Source of the DNA: an uncultured Christensenellaceae bacterium
GTDB lineage: Bacteria > Bacillota > Clostridia > Christensenellales > Borkfalkiaceae
Direction of reading: 5' to 3'
Assembly: GCA_910586945.1 (NCBI GenBank)
Contig: CAJULO010000003.1
Span: 1-64,000 of the forward strand
DNA length: 64,000 nucleotides
Below the pieces are notes generated by a model that saw nothing but the letters and a program-made list of their open reading frames with translations, was not told the origin of the DNA and did not search any database. This document shows, in pieces, positions 46,933-55,913 of the stretch (its first letter is position 1; the number at the start of each line of letters is the position of its first letter). Position numbers and translations under genes: made by a program.

Positions 46933-46962
46933 AAAATAATAGTAATAAATTACTATTATTTT
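46933..46962. repeat. AT-only inverted repeat upstream of the -35 element
   Basis: Arms of 13 bases, AAAATAATAGTAA and TTACTATTATTTT, around TAAA. No T-tract follows on either side that would make it a normal terminator. Confidence 0.6.
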
Positions 46963-47001
46963 GATAGGAATTTAAAAATTTTTTAAGATAAAATAAATCT
47001 A

Positions 47002-47029
47002 TTGACATTTAGCATAGTTAGGATATAAT
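47002..47029 (+). promoter_or_regulatory. Promoter of the sugar acetyltransferase gene
   Basis: TTGACA at 47002-47007, 16-nt spacer, TATAAT at 47024-47029. Confidence 0.75.
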
Positions 47030-47058
47030 GATAGTAAATTATAGAGAGGAGTAGAACA

Positions 47059-47625
47059 ATGACAGAACTTGAAAAATTGGAAGCGGGGCTAGACTTTCAA
47101 GGAGGGGATCCAGAAATAGAAGCAACGCGAAAAGCATTAGCATTAAAAAAATGTGCCATTTATAATGCAATTGACCCATTAGATAAAAAGATAAGACGAG
47201 AAGCATTATGCGACTTGTTTGGAACAGTAGGTGAAAATGTTATTGTAGAGCAACCATTTCATTGTGATTATGGTAAAAATATTCATATTGGTAACAATGC
47301 ATTTGCAAATTATAATGTAACAATTTTAGATGTATCTCCGGTACATATTGGCAATAATGTTCTCATTGCACCACATGTTTTAATTACAACAGTAGGGCAT
47401 CCACTTTCGCCAAAAGCTAGGTTGAAAGGTTTATGCACACATAAACCGATTGTTATAGAAGATAATGTTTGGATTGGTGGACATGTAACAATTTTGCCAG
47501 GGGTACGCATTGGCAAAAATAGTGTCGTTGCAGCAGGCGCTGTAGTGAATAAAGATGTACCAGCGAATGTTGTTGTAGCAGGTGTTCCAGCACGCGTGAT
47601 TCGCACATTAGAAAATGATGTGTAA
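47059..47625 (+). CDS. Maltose/galactoside O-acetyltransferase family protein
   Basis: A 188-residue left-handed beta-helix acyltransferase of the Maa/LacA group that uses acetyl-CoA. An N-terminal maltose-acetyltransferase segment (about 1-55) precedes hexapeptide repeats (HIGNNAFANYN, HIGNNVLIAPH, VWIGGHVTILPGVRIGKNSVVAAGAVV). The TTVGHPLSPKAR loop holds the expected catalytic His. Physiological sugar acceptor unknown. Single gene with its own promoter and terminator. Confidence 0.92.
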   Translation: MTELEKLEAGLDFQGGDPEIEATRKALALKKCAIYNAIDPLDKKIRREALCDLFGTVGENVIVEQPFHCDYGKNIHIGNNAFANYNVTILDVSPVHIGNNVLIAPHVLITTVGHPLSPKARLKGLCTHKPIVIEDNVWIGGHVTILPGVRIGKNSVVAAGAVVNKDVPANVVVAGVPARVIRTLENDV

Positions 47626-47658
47626 AAAAAGAGTTCCAGCTATAGAACTCTTTTTTTT
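47624..47658. terminator. Terminator of the acetyltransferase gene
   Basis: AAAAAAAGAGTTC / GAACTCTTTTTTT stem, 8-base loop, overlapping the stop codon. Confidence 0.85.
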
Positions 47659-47711
47659 AATACCATTTTGAAAAAGGTTATTTGCAATGCAATATGAAAG
47701 ATATTGATTTT

Positions 47712-48809
47712 TTAAACATTGAAACGAAAGACAATTACATCTCCATCTTGCACAATATAATCCTTTCCTTCTAGACGCACTTTTCCTTTTTCTTTTGCAG
47801 CTGTCATACTTCCACATTCGACAAGCGTTTCATATTGTATAACTTCTGCACGAATAAATCCTTTTGCAAAGTCTGTGTGTATTTTTCCAGCTGCCTCTGG
47901 TGCTTTTGTCCCTGTAGTAATTGTCCAAGCACGCGTCTCTTTTTCACCGGAAGTAATATAACTGATAAGACCTAAAAGTGCATATGACTTTTTAATGAGT
48001 TTTGCAAGACCACTTTCATCTATACCAAGTTCTTGTAAAAAAAGTTGTGCTTCTTCTGGTGGCATGTTAGAGAGTTCTTCTTCTGTTTTTGCACAAATCA
48101 CTAAAATTTGTGCATTTTCAGTAGCAGCATATTCCTGCACTTTCTGCACAAGAGGAAGTTCTTGTTCTGATTTGCCCATATCGCGTTCTGCAATATTTGT
48201 TGCATATAAGACAGGTTTTGCCGTCAATAAAAACAAATTCTTTAAAATAGACTCTTCTTCTGGAGTACAGTGCAAAGTTCTAGCAGGTTGCTCTGCTTCT
48301 AAATGTTTTAAAAGTTTTTCATAAAAGGTATATTCTTCTACTGTTTTTTTATCGCCCGTTTTAACGGCATTTTTTTGTTTCAACATCTTCTTTTGTAAAC
48401 TATCTATATCTGCTAAAATCAATTCTAGATTGATTGTGGTAATATCACGGATAGGGTCAATACTATTTTCAATATGTGTAATATTTTCATCTTCAAAACA
48501 ACGAACGGTATGTATAATGGCATCAACTTCGCGGATGTGTGATAGAAATTTATTGCCCAATCCTTCACCTCTCGAAGCACCTTTCACGAGACCAGCAATA
48601 TCTACAAATTCAATCGTTGCAGGAATGATTTTTTTACAATTATTTAGTTTTGCAAGAGTATCTAATCTGCTATCAGGTACAGCAACCATACCGACATTTG
48701 GTTCAATTGTACAAAATGGATAGTTTGCAGACTCTGCACCAGCATGCGTAATTGCATTAAATAATGTAGATTTACCAACATTTGGTAATCCAACAACACC
48801 TAACTTCAT
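47712..48809 (-). CDS. ychF: YchF/Ola1 GTPase-family ATPase
   Basis: A 365-residue P-loop NTPase. It has the P-loop GLPNVGKSTLF (family variant that prefers ATP), FVDIAGLVKGASRGEGLGN, the altered NKXD region and a C-terminal TGS domain (FAKGFIRAEVI, YIVQDGDVIVFRF). It binds ribosomes and is linked to translation and stress control. I chose the ATG at 48809; the GTG four codons earlier touches the AGGTGG site. Divergent from argS. Confidence 0.95.
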   Translation of the reverse strand: MKLGVVGLPNVGKSTLFNAITHAGAESANYPFCTIEPNVGMVAVPDSRLDTLAKLNNCKKIIPATIEFVDIAGLVKGASRGEGLGNKFLSHIREVDAIIHTVRCFEDENITHIENSIDPIRDITTINLELILADIDSLQKKMLKQKNAVKTGDKKTVEEYTFYEKLLKHLEAEQPARTLHCTPEEESILKNLFLLTAKPVLYATNIAERDMGKSEQELPLVQKVQEYAATENAQILVICAKTEEELSNMPPEEAQLFLQELGIDESGLAKLIKKSYALLGLISYITSGEKETRAWTITTGTKAPEAAGKIHTDFAKGFIRAEVIQYETLVECGSMTAAKEKGKVRLEGKDYIVQDGDVIVFRFNV

Positions 48810-48899
48810 ATTCAACACCACCTAAATACTTTTTTTGCATCTATTATAAACGATTTATCCAAAAAATACAAAAAAAATATGCGTAAAAGTAAAAAAAAG

Positions 48900-48928
48900 T
48901 TGCTTAAAAATGATAATCATGCTATAAT
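48900..48928 (+). promoter_or_regulatory. Promoter of argS
   Basis: TTGCTT at 48900-48905, 17-nt spacer, TATAAT at 48923-48928, extended TG at 48920-48921. Confidence 0.7.
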
Positions 48929-48975
48929 TTAAGCAAATATCGTTTACACATTTTTAGCTATAGTTGAGGAGAAAT

Positions 48976-50688
48976 ATGGATTTTAAAAAATATATTGCAC
49001 AAAATATTATTTTGGATGGTATCAATGAAGAGGAAATTTATGCACTTGTAACTGTGGCAGCAAATTCCAGTTTTGGAGATTTTGCCTTGCCTTGTTTTAC
49101 ATTAGCAGTCCGCTTAAATGAAAAGCCTTTTACATTGGCTAAACAAATTGCACAACGCTATCCAAAAGACCAAATTGTTTGCGAAGTTGAAGATACAAAA
49201 GGATATGTCAATTTTAAAATCAATCGCGAATATTGGACAAAAGTTACTCTTACTAAAATTTTGACGGAAGGCGATGAATATGGCTCTTCAAAAATAGGGG
49301 AAGGCAAAACGATTTGTATTGATTATTCCTCTATCAATATTGCGAAACCTTTTCATATAGGACATTTATCTACAACAGTTTTGGGAAGTTGTCTATACAA
49401 AATCTATAAATTTTTAGGATATACTGTTGTTGGAATCAACTATTTAGGGGATTATGGTACACAGTTTGGTAAGCTTGTCTATGCATTTGAAAAATGGGGG
49501 GATCCAGCTTTAATTGCTACAGGCGGATTGCGTACCATCAATGACTTATATGTTAAATTTCACAAACAGGCAAAACTAGATGCAAGTTTAGAGGAAAAAG
49601 CAAGGGAATACTCTAAAAAAATAGAGGAAGGAGATAGTCGTTGTGTCTCTATATACGAAACTTTAAAGGCAATTACTTTAAAGGAAGTAACTGCAATATA
49701 TAAAAATTTAAATGTGGAATTTGATGATTGGTTGGGAGAAAGTCATTTTATTGCGAAAGTACCAGATGTCGTAAAAGAACTTGATTCCATGCATTTATTG
49801 ACAGAAAATGATGGAGCAAAAATTGTAGATTTAGCAGAACATAATATGCCACCAGCACTTATTTTGCGTTCAGATGGAGCATCATTATATCTCACAAGAG
49901 ATATTGCAGCAGCAGAATATCGTAAAGAAAAATATAATTTTGATAAGTCACTCTATGTTGTTGCATATCAACAAAATCTGCATTTTAAACAGCTCTTTAA
50001 AGTATTGGAACTTATGGACAAAAATTGGGTGGGAGACATGCAACATATTGCCTATGGAATGGTATCTATAGAGGGAATGTCTATGTCCACACGAAATGGT
50101 GTTGTCATCTATTTAGAGGATGTGATTACCCAATGTATCTGTAAAGCGGAAAGTATAATACAGGCTAAAAATCCAGATTTGCCAGACTTAGCAGAGGTAG
50201 CACGCAAAATTGGACTAGGTGCAGTTATTTTTTCTGTTGTCAATATGAATCGAATAAAAGATGTTGTCTTTTCCTATGATAAAATTTTGAATTTTGAAGG
50301 AGAAACTGCTTGCTATGTGCAATATACATGTGCTAGAGCAAATAGTATTTTAGAAAAGGGCAATATCACTTTACAGGAAAAAAATTCTATAATTTATCTA
50401 TTAAAGCGTCTAGAATCAGATGATATTTCAAATACAGAATTTGATTTAATTAAAAAGTTATCTGAATTTCCAAGTATTTTGCAAATGACACTTGAAAAGC
50501 ATGAACCTTGTTTTGTAACACGGTATGCTATAACCGTGGCACAACTTTTTAATAAGTTCTATATGGAATCGCCCATTTTGAATGCCAATAGTTATACCAC
50601 ATATCGCTTAGCATTGACGCAGGCAACCTTGACAACCTTGACAAATGCTTTAATGCTTTTGGGTATTGAAGTCCCTAAAAAAATGTAG
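48976..50688 (+). CDS. argS: Arginyl-tRNA synthetase
   Basis: A 570-residue class I synthetase. The N-terminal tRNA-recognition domain (about 1-110) is followed by the HIGH motif in NIAKPFHIGHLSTT, the TRDIAAAEYR region, GMSMSTRNGVV (KMSKS-equivalent) and the C-terminal DALR anticodon-binding domain (about 450-570). The ATG at 48976 follows AGGAG; an in-frame TTG at 48964 lies upstream of that site. The first catalytic motif reads NIAKPFHIGH rather than NPTKPLHVGH, a variation seen in shorter Firmicutes enzymes. No T-box in the leader. Confidence 0.95.
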   Translation: MDFKKYIAQNIILDGINEEEIYALVTVAANSSFGDFALPCFTLAVRLNEKPFTLAKQIAQRYPKDQIVCEVEDTKGYVNFKINREYWTKVTLTKILTEGDEYGSSKIGEGKTICIDYSSINIAKPFHIGHLSTTVLGSCLYKIYKFLGYTVVGINYLGDYGTQFGKLVYAFEKWGDPALIATGGLRTINDLYVKFHKQAKLDASLEEKAREYSKKIEEGDSRCVSIYETLKAITLKEVTAIYKNLNVEFDDWLGESHFIAKVPDVVKELDSMHLLTENDGAKIVDLAEHNMPPALILRSDGASLYLTRDIAAAEYRKEKYNFDKSLYVVAYQQNLHFKQLFKVLELMDKNWVGDMQHIAYGMVSIEGMSMSTRNGVVIYLEDVITQCICKAESIIQAKNPDLPDLAEVARKIGLGAVIFSVVNMNRIKDVVFSYDKILNFEGETACYVQYTCARANSILEKGNITLQEKNSIIYLLKRLESDDISNTEFDLIKKLSEFPSILQMTLEKHEPCFVTRYAITVAQLFNKFYMESPILNANSYTTYRLALTQATLTTLTNALMLLGIEVPKKM

Positions 50689-50721
50689 CGGTATATATTT
50701 ATTGCAAATTGAAAAAAAGTA

Positions 50722-50750
50722 TTGTATTTTTTATATAAATATGCTATACT
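50722..50750 (+). promoter_or_regulatory. Promoter of the desulfoferrodoxin gene
   Basis: TTGTAT at 50722-50727, 17-nt spacer, TATACT at 50745-50750 with extended TG. No obvious PerR box. Confidence 0.65.
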
Positions 50751-50814
50751 AAATAATAGGTACAGGCGGATAACAGTGATGTTAGTACGAAATAAATTGA
50801 AGAGAGGTCTATAT

Positions 50815-51180
50815 ATGAAAATTTATATATGTGAACATTGTAAAAACATTGCTACACTTTTAGTAAACAAGGGAGTACCACTTGTTTGTTGTGGTTCAAA
50901 AATGACAGAATTGACAAAAGACAGTGCTGTTGGCGCACCTGAAAAACATACTCCAGTAGTTACACATGGCAACACAATTAAAATCTCTGTTGGTGAAGTA
51001 GAACATCCAATGACTGCAGAACATTCAATTGTATTTGTTGCTCTTGAAACATCAAAAGGTATGCAAGTGAAATACTTGAAAGCAGATGAAAAGCCAGTTG
51101 CCGAATTTGTATTGGCTCCAGGTGAAGAATTTGTTGCTGCTTATGCATATTGTAATTTACATGGATTATGGAAAGTTTAA
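50815..51180 (+). CDS. dfx: Desulfoferrodoxin (superoxide reductase)
   Basis: A 121-residue protein of anaerobes that reduces superoxide to peroxide. The N-terminal desulforedoxin-like iron site is CEHC plus CC (C6, C9 and the CCGSK pair). The C-terminal catalytic site has His ligands in KHTPVV and EHPMTAEH and the Cys/His pair in CNLHGLW. It is therefore the two-iron form. I chose the ATG at 50815, after AGAGAGG; a longer in-frame start would overlap the promoter. Terminator downstream. Confidence 0.95.
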   Translation: MKIYICEHCKNIATLLVNKGVPLVCCGSKMTELTKDSAVGAPEKHTPVVTHGNTIKISVGEVEHPMTAEHSIVFVALETSKGMQVKYLKADEKPVAEFVLAPGEEFVAAYAYCNLHGLWKV

Positions 51181-51190
51181 TTTGATATTG

Positions 51191-51222
51191 AAAGAACTTA
51201 GATAGTTGTCTAAGTTCTTTTT
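51191..51222 (+). terminator. Terminator of the desulfoferrodoxin gene
   Basis: AAAGAACTTAGA / TCTAAGTTCTTT stem, TAGTTG loop, T-tract. Confidence 0.85.
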
Positions 51223-51292
51223 ATGTAGTTTGTTTTAAAGCAATGGAAATACAAGCGTAGAATAGAATTGTAAAAGTTGCAAAAGGTAGAGT

Positions 51293-51994
51293 ATGAATAT
51301 TTATGCAATAAGTGATTTGCATTTAGAGGGCAATCAAAATAAACCGATGAATATTTTTGGTAAAGGCTGGGACAATCATTTTGAAAAAATTGTAGAAAAC
51401 TGGCAACAAGTGGTACAAGAGGAAGATATTGTTTTGATTGCAGGAGATATCAGTTGGGCAATGGACTTTGAAGATGGAATCAGTGATATCGAAAAGATTG
51501 CAAAATTAAAAGGAAAGAAAATATTTATTCGTGGGAATCATGATTATTGGTGGAATAAAATTTCAACTTTAAGAGAAGTATTTAAAGATAAAAATTGCTA
51601 TTTTTTACAAAATGATTGTATAAAGTTTGGCGAATATATCTTTTGTGGTTGTCGTGGATGGCTTGTACCAGAAAATGAAAATGTCCAATCAGAGCAGGAT
51701 AAAAAAATTTATTGTAGAGAATTAGAGAGATTCAAACTTGCCTTTAAAGCAGTGGAAAAATTGCGTCAACCACATGATAAAGTTATTTGTCTTGTGCATT
51801 ATCCGCCTTTTAACAATAGACAGCAAGACTCTGCATTCACCAAAATGTTTGAAGAGAATCATATCAATGCTGTTATTTATGGACATATACACCAATATTT
51901 AAGTGGATATTTACTAAAAAGTATTAAAAATAATATTCCATACTTTTTAACTTCTTGTGATTTGTTGGATTTTCATTTAAAAAAGATAGTTTAA
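51293..51994 (+). CDS. Calcineurin-like metallophosphoesterase
   Basis: A 233-residue cytoplasmic phosphoesterase with all metal-site motifs: SDLH (8-11), AGDISWAMDF, RGNHDYWW, VHYPPF and YGHIHQY. WW after GNHDY and the SWA segment are typical of a Firmicutes group of predicted phosphohydrolases without known substrate. A weak AGGTAG site precedes the ATG. Confidence 0.9.
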   Translation: MNIYAISDLHLEGNQNKPMNIFGKGWDNHFEKIVENWQQVVQEEDIVLIAGDISWAMDFEDGISDIEKIAKLKGKKIFIRGNHDYWWNKISTLREVFKDKNCYFLQNDCIKFGEYIFCGCRGWLVPENENVQSEQDKKIYCRELERFKLAFKAVEKLRQPHDKVICLVHYPPFNNRQQDSAFTKMFEENHINAVIYGHIHQYLSGYLLKSIKNNIPYFLTSCDLLDFHLKKIV

Positions 51995-51997
51995 TTC

Positions 51998-52026
51998 TTG
52001 TAAAATATAAAAACCTGTGATATAAT
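51998..52026 (+). promoter_or_regulatory. Promoter upstream of the ABC ATPase gene
   Basis: TTGTAA at 51998-52003, 17-nt spacer, TATAAT at 52021-52026. It might also read into the pyr operon. Confidence 0.65.
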
Positions 52027-52055
52027 AGATACAAATAAAAAAGGAGCAGAGTAAA

Positions 52056-52982
52056 ATGTCAAAATTACAATTAACTGCTTTAACTAAAAAATATGATTCT
52101 GGAGTGCTTGCTGTTGATGGAGTAAATTTATCGGTACAAGAAGGGGCATTCTGTGTATTACTTGGTCAAGAAAAAAGTGGGAAAACAAGTATTTTACGCA
52201 TGATAGCTGGTCTAGAAAGTATTACAGACGGTGATATTTTATTAGATAATGAGAGTATTATTAAAAAGCAAAGTAAAGATAGAAATATTGCTATGTTTTT
52301 TCAAGCAAATACACTCCAACAAAATCTAACAATATTTGAAAATATTGCATATGGTTTAAAATTGAGAAAGGAAAATGAAGAAAAAATACAAAAGAAGGTA
52401 GAGAAAATTGCTACTATAGTTGGAGTAAAGCATTTACTTTGTAGAAGACCAAAATCATTAACTGCCATTGAACGCCTTAAAGTTGTATTAGCACGTGCAA
52501 TAGTGCGTGAGCCTAAATTATTTTTATTTGATGAACCATTTGCACATTTAACTGCAACACAAAAGGAAGAAATTTTAAATATACTTGTTGCATTGCAACT
52601 TCGTTTTCATTTTACTGCTGTGTATGCCACTGACTGTGTTAGAGATGCCTTTTTATTGGCTACACATATTGCTGTGTTGCAAGATGGTAAACTTTTACAG
52701 CAAGAAGAGGCAATCACTTTATTTGAAAATCCTGCAAGTTTTTATATTGCTGACTATCTATATAATTTTAATTTAGATTTACATGCTTGCACAATCACAA
52801 AAAATGAAGAAAATAAATATATTGCAAAGTATGATAATATGCAAATTGTATTATCAGAACAAATATTTACGAATAAAATGGATACTATTGCTAAGTTAGC
52901 TGCAACAAATCAACAAGCGTATATTGCAAAAAGTAAAAATGGAGCAATATTTTTATTTGATGAAAATAAAATAGCTATTTAG
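52056..52982 (+). CDS. Degenerate MalK/PotA-like ABC ATPase subunit without a permease
   Basis: A 308-residue protein shaped like the ATPase subunits of sugar/polyamine importers. The Walker A (GQEKSGKTS, 37-45), Q-loop (Gln83) and Walker B (LFLFDEP) are present. The LSGGQ signature reads SLTAIER, the D-loop (SNLD) reads AHLT, and the switch His is Asp193 in YATDC. A C-terminal tail of about 80 residues is too short for a full regulatory domain. No permease or binding protein is next to it. I infer a pseudo-ATPase or one with a changed role. AAAGGAGC precedes the ATG. The pyr operon follows after a hairpin. Confidence 0.85.
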   Translation: MSKLQLTALTKKYDSGVLAVDGVNLSVQEGAFCVLLGQEKSGKTSILRMIAGLESITDGDILLDNESIIKKQSKDRNIAMFFQANTLQQNLTIFENIAYGLKLRKENEEKIQKKVEKIATIVGVKHLLCRRPKSLTAIERLKVVLARAIVREPKLFLFDEPFAHLTATQKEEILNILVALQLRFHFTAVYATDCVRDAFLLATHIAVLQDGKLLQQEEAITLFENPASFYIADYLYNFNLDLHACTITKNEENKYIAKYDNMQIVLSEQIFTNKMDTIAKLAATNQQAYIAKSKNGAIFLFDENKIAI

Positions 52983-52990
52983 TTCTATTT

Positions 52991-53019
52991 ATTCCCCATG
53001 CAAGTCATGGGGAATTTTT
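52991..53019 (+). terminator. Terminator or attenuator before pyrB
   Basis: ATTCCCCATG / CATGGGGAAT stem, CAAGT loop, followed by TTTT. It sits in the 65-base gap before pyrB, where no separate promoter is evident. Confidence 0.8.
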
Positions 53020-53047
53020 AAAAGAAAAGTAGATGATAGGAGAGAGT

Positions 53048-53965
53048 ATGCTTAGTAAAGATTTGCTAGGAATTTCCTTATTGGAAAAGGAAGATATTAT
53101 AGAAATTTTAAAGCTTGCAAAAGCAATGAAAAAAGATGTGGTTGCAAAAAAAGTAGATGATTCTATTTTAAAAAATAGAATTTTAGCAACACTGTTTTAT
53201 GAAAATAGTACACGGACAAGAGTTTCATTTGAGCTTGCAGGGCAACATTTAGGAGCAAAAACAGTCACAATTGTAGCTGCAACAAGTTCTATTCAAAAGG
53301 GGGAAAGCTTGCTAGATAATGGATATACGCTAGATGCTTTAGGTGCTGATTTTATTGTATTAAGACATTCAATTGCAGGTGCTTCGCATATATTAGCAAG
53401 AGCGACACAGGCATCAGTTATCAACGGCGGAGATGGTGCCAATGAACATCCTACACAGGCATTATTGGATGCTCTAACCATGCAAGAATATTTTAATACT
53501 TTTCAAGACTTAAAGGTTACAATTATGGGGGATATAAAGCATTCACGCGTAGCTAAGAGCAATATCTATTTACTCAACAAGATGGGAGCAAAAGTTACTA
53601 TATTTGCACCAAATACATTATTGCCAAGGGGGATAGAAGCACTAGGAGTAAAAGTTGCAAAAACAAAAGAAGAAGCATTACAAGGGGCGAATGTTGTTAT
53701 GGGGCTTAGAATACAACTTGAAAGAATGGAAGCGGGATTATATCCTTCCTTTTCCGAATACAACAAGTATTTTGGTGTCTGCGTAGATGACTTAAAGTTT
53801 GCAGATACAAAGGCAATTGTATTGCATCCTGGACCAGTAAATAGAAATGTAGAACTTACAAGTAATGTGATTGATGGGGAACAGAGTCAAATTTATAATC
53901 AAGTGACAAGTGGTATTGCAGTGCGTATGGCAGTATTAAAATTATTAAAAGCAGGTAAAAACTAG
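53048..53965 (+). CDS. pyrB: Aspartate carbamoyltransferase catalytic chain
   Basis: A 305-residue enzyme making carbamoyl aspartate. It has the carbamoyl-phosphate loop ENSTRTRVSFE, GDGANEHPTQALLDALT and LHPGPVNRNVEL. The ATG at 53048 follows AGGAGAGAG; an in-frame ATG five codons upstream lies before that site. No pyrI regulatory chain is seen, as in Bacillus. First gene of the pyr cluster; carAB and pyrR are not in the window. Confidence 0.96.
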   Translation: MLSKDLLGISLLEKEDIIEILKLAKAMKKDVVAKKVDDSILKNRILATLFYENSTRTRVSFELAGQHLGAKTVTIVAATSSIQKGESLLDNGYTLDALGADFIVLRHSIAGASHILARATQASVINGGDGANEHPTQALLDALTMQEYFNTFQDLKVTIMGDIKHSRVAKSNIYLLNKMGAKVTIFAPNTLLPRGIEALGVKVAKTKEEALQGANVVMGLRIQLERMEAGLYPSFSEYNKYFGVCVDDLKFADTKAIVLHPGPVNRNVELTSNVIDGEQSQIYNQVTSGIAVRMAVLKLLKAGKN

Positions 53966-53975
53966 CGGAGGATAT

Positions 53976-55250
53976 ATGCAAAAAATATTGATTCAAAATG
54001 GTAGTATTGTTTTTGAAGATTCTATACAAAAAGCAGATTTGCTATTAGAGAATGGAAAAATTATGCAAATTGATAGCAAAATCATAGCAAAAAATGCAGA
54101 TGTAATTGACGCAACAAACAAATTTATTTTTCCAGCATTTATTGATATACATACACATTTGCGTGAACCAGGATATACACGAAAAGAGGATATTGCAAGT
54201 GGAAGTTTAGCTGCTGTAAAAGGTGGTTTTTCTCAAGTATGCTGTATGCCAAATACGAGTCCAGTTTGTGATAATCCAACTATAGTTTACTATATTAAAA
54301 ATCGTGCAAAAGAAGTTAATTTGTGTAAAGTGCATCCTATTGGAGCAGTTACAAGTAGTTTAAATGGTCAAAAACTCACAGAAGTCGGAAAAATGAAGGA
54401 ACTTGGAGTTGTAGCAATTAGTGATGATGGTAGACCAGTTGAGAATGCTGCTATGATGGCGAATGCTATGCAATATGCTGCTAACTTTGGACTTAAAGTT
54501 TTATCACATTGTGAAGATAGTTCACTTGCAAAAGGTGGTTCTGTCAATGAAGGGACAAATGCCACAAAAATTGGAGTAAAAGGGATACCTAAAGTTGCTG
54601 AAGAAATTATGATAGCAAGAGATATATTGCTTGCTGAATATTATAATTTGCCTATTCATATTTGTCATGTTTCAACGAAAACCGGAGTACAACTTATTCG
54701 AGAAGCTAAATTGCGTGGCGTACAAGTAACTTGTGAAAGTTGTCCACACTATTTTATCTTAACGGATGATTGCATTTTAAGCTTAAATGCTAATGCTAAA
54801 GTGAATCCTCCAATTCGTGAAGAAGAAGATAGAATTGCTATTATCAATGGCATTATTGATGGAACAATTGATTGTATTGTGACAGACCATGCACCACATC
54901 ATGAAGAAGAAAAAAATTGTGCATTTGATTTAGCGGCTTTTGGAATCAGTGGACTTGAAACTTCCTTTGCATTATCATATACACATTTGGTAAAGACGAA
55001 TAAAATTAGTTTATCTAAGCTTGGAAGTTTAATGAGTACTACACCGGCAAAAATTTTAAATTTAGAAGGTGGAAATTTAGGAGTAGGAGCAGTAGCAGAT
55101 ATAACGATTGTAGACTTAAATAAAAAATTCGTAATTGATAGTCAAAAATTCTTGTCTAAAGGTAAAAATACCCCGTTTAATGGCATGGAGGTATACGGAG
55201 TTGTTGCGTATACAATTGTAAATGGCGAAGTAAAATATAAAGGGGAGTAA
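53976..55250 (+). CDS. pyrC: Dihydroorotase
   Basis: A 424-residue zinc amidohydrolase closing the pyrimidine ring. It has DIHTHLREPGYTRKED, MPNTSP, SHCEDSS, HICHVSTKTG and VTDHAPHHEEEK, giving the metal ligands of the class I enzyme. GGAGG precedes the ATG, 10 bases after pyrB. Confidence 0.97.
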   Translation: MQKILIQNGSIVFEDSIQKADLLLENGKIMQIDSKIIAKNADVIDATNKFIFPAFIDIHTHLREPGYTRKEDIASGSLAAVKGGFSQVCCMPNTSPVCDNPTIVYYIKNRAKEVNLCKVHPIGAVTSSLNGQKLTEVGKMKELGVVAISDDGRPVENAAMMANAMQYAANFGLKVLSHCEDSSLAKGGSVNEGTNATKIGVKGIPKVAEEIMIARDILLAEYYNLPIHICHVSTKTGVQLIREAKLRGVQVTCESCPHYFILTDDCILSLNANAKVNPPIREEEDRIAIINGIIDGTIDCIVTDHAPHHEEEKNCAFDLAAFGISGLETSFALSYTHLVKTNKISLSKLGSLMSTTPAKILNLEGGNLGVGAVADITIVDLNKKFVIDSQKFLSKGKNTPFNGMEVYGVVAYTIVNGEVKYKGE

Positions 55251-55253
55251 CTT

Positions 55254-55910
55254 ATGCGATATAAAAAAGAGTTTATTCAGTTTTTAGCAAGTTGTGGAGT
55301 GTTAAAATTTGGCGAATTTACCTTAAAAAGTGGTAGAAAAGCTCCATATTTTTTAAATGCTGGAGAATATAAAACTGGAGAGCAAATTAAAAAACTTGGC
55401 GAATTTTATGCTGATTGTATTGTGGATAACAATCTTTCCGTGGATACTTTATTTGGACCTGCATATAAAGGTATTCCACTTGCCATAAGTGCAGTAATTG
55501 CACTGTATGAAAAATATAATATCAATTGTAATTTTTGTTTTGATAGAAAGGAGGTCAAGGACCACGGAGAAGGCGGGATTTTTGTTGGAAAAGAGCTACA
55601 TGATAAGGAAAAAGTTGTCATTATCGAAGATGTTATCACAAGCGGAAAAGCTTTATTAGAAGTTTTGCCAAAATTAAAATCTAGTGCTAATGTTGATATA
55701 AGAGGAATGGTAGTAACTGTTGATAGGATGGAAAAGGCATTGACGAGTGATAAATCGGCAATACAAATGGCCTATGATGACTATGGTATCAAAATTTACC
55801 CAATTATCACAATTTTAGATATTATCAAAGCATTAAAAGATAATAGTATTGCGGGTAAAGAATATATACCAGCAATTGAAAAGTATTTAAACGAATATGG
55901 AGTAATGTAA
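55254..55910 (+). CDS. pyrE: Orotate phosphoribosyltransferase
   Basis: A 218-residue type I phosphoribosyltransferase forming OMP. It has FTLKSGRKAPYFLN, FGPAYKGIPLA, FDRKEVKDHGEGG and the PRPP loop VVIIEDVITSGKA. Four bases after pyrC and three before pyrF. Confidence 0.97.
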   Translation: MRYKKEFIQFLASCGVLKFGEFTLKSGRKAPYFLNAGEYKTGEQIKKLGEFYADCIVDNNLSVDTLFGPAYKGIPLAISAVIALYEKYNINCNFCFDRKEVKDHGEGGIFVGKELHDKEKVVIIEDVITSGKALLEVLPKLKSSANVDIRGMVVTVDRMEKALTSDKSAIQMAYDDYGIKIYPIITILDIIKALKDNSIAGKEYIPAIEKYLNEYGVM

Positions 55911-55913
55911 AGT

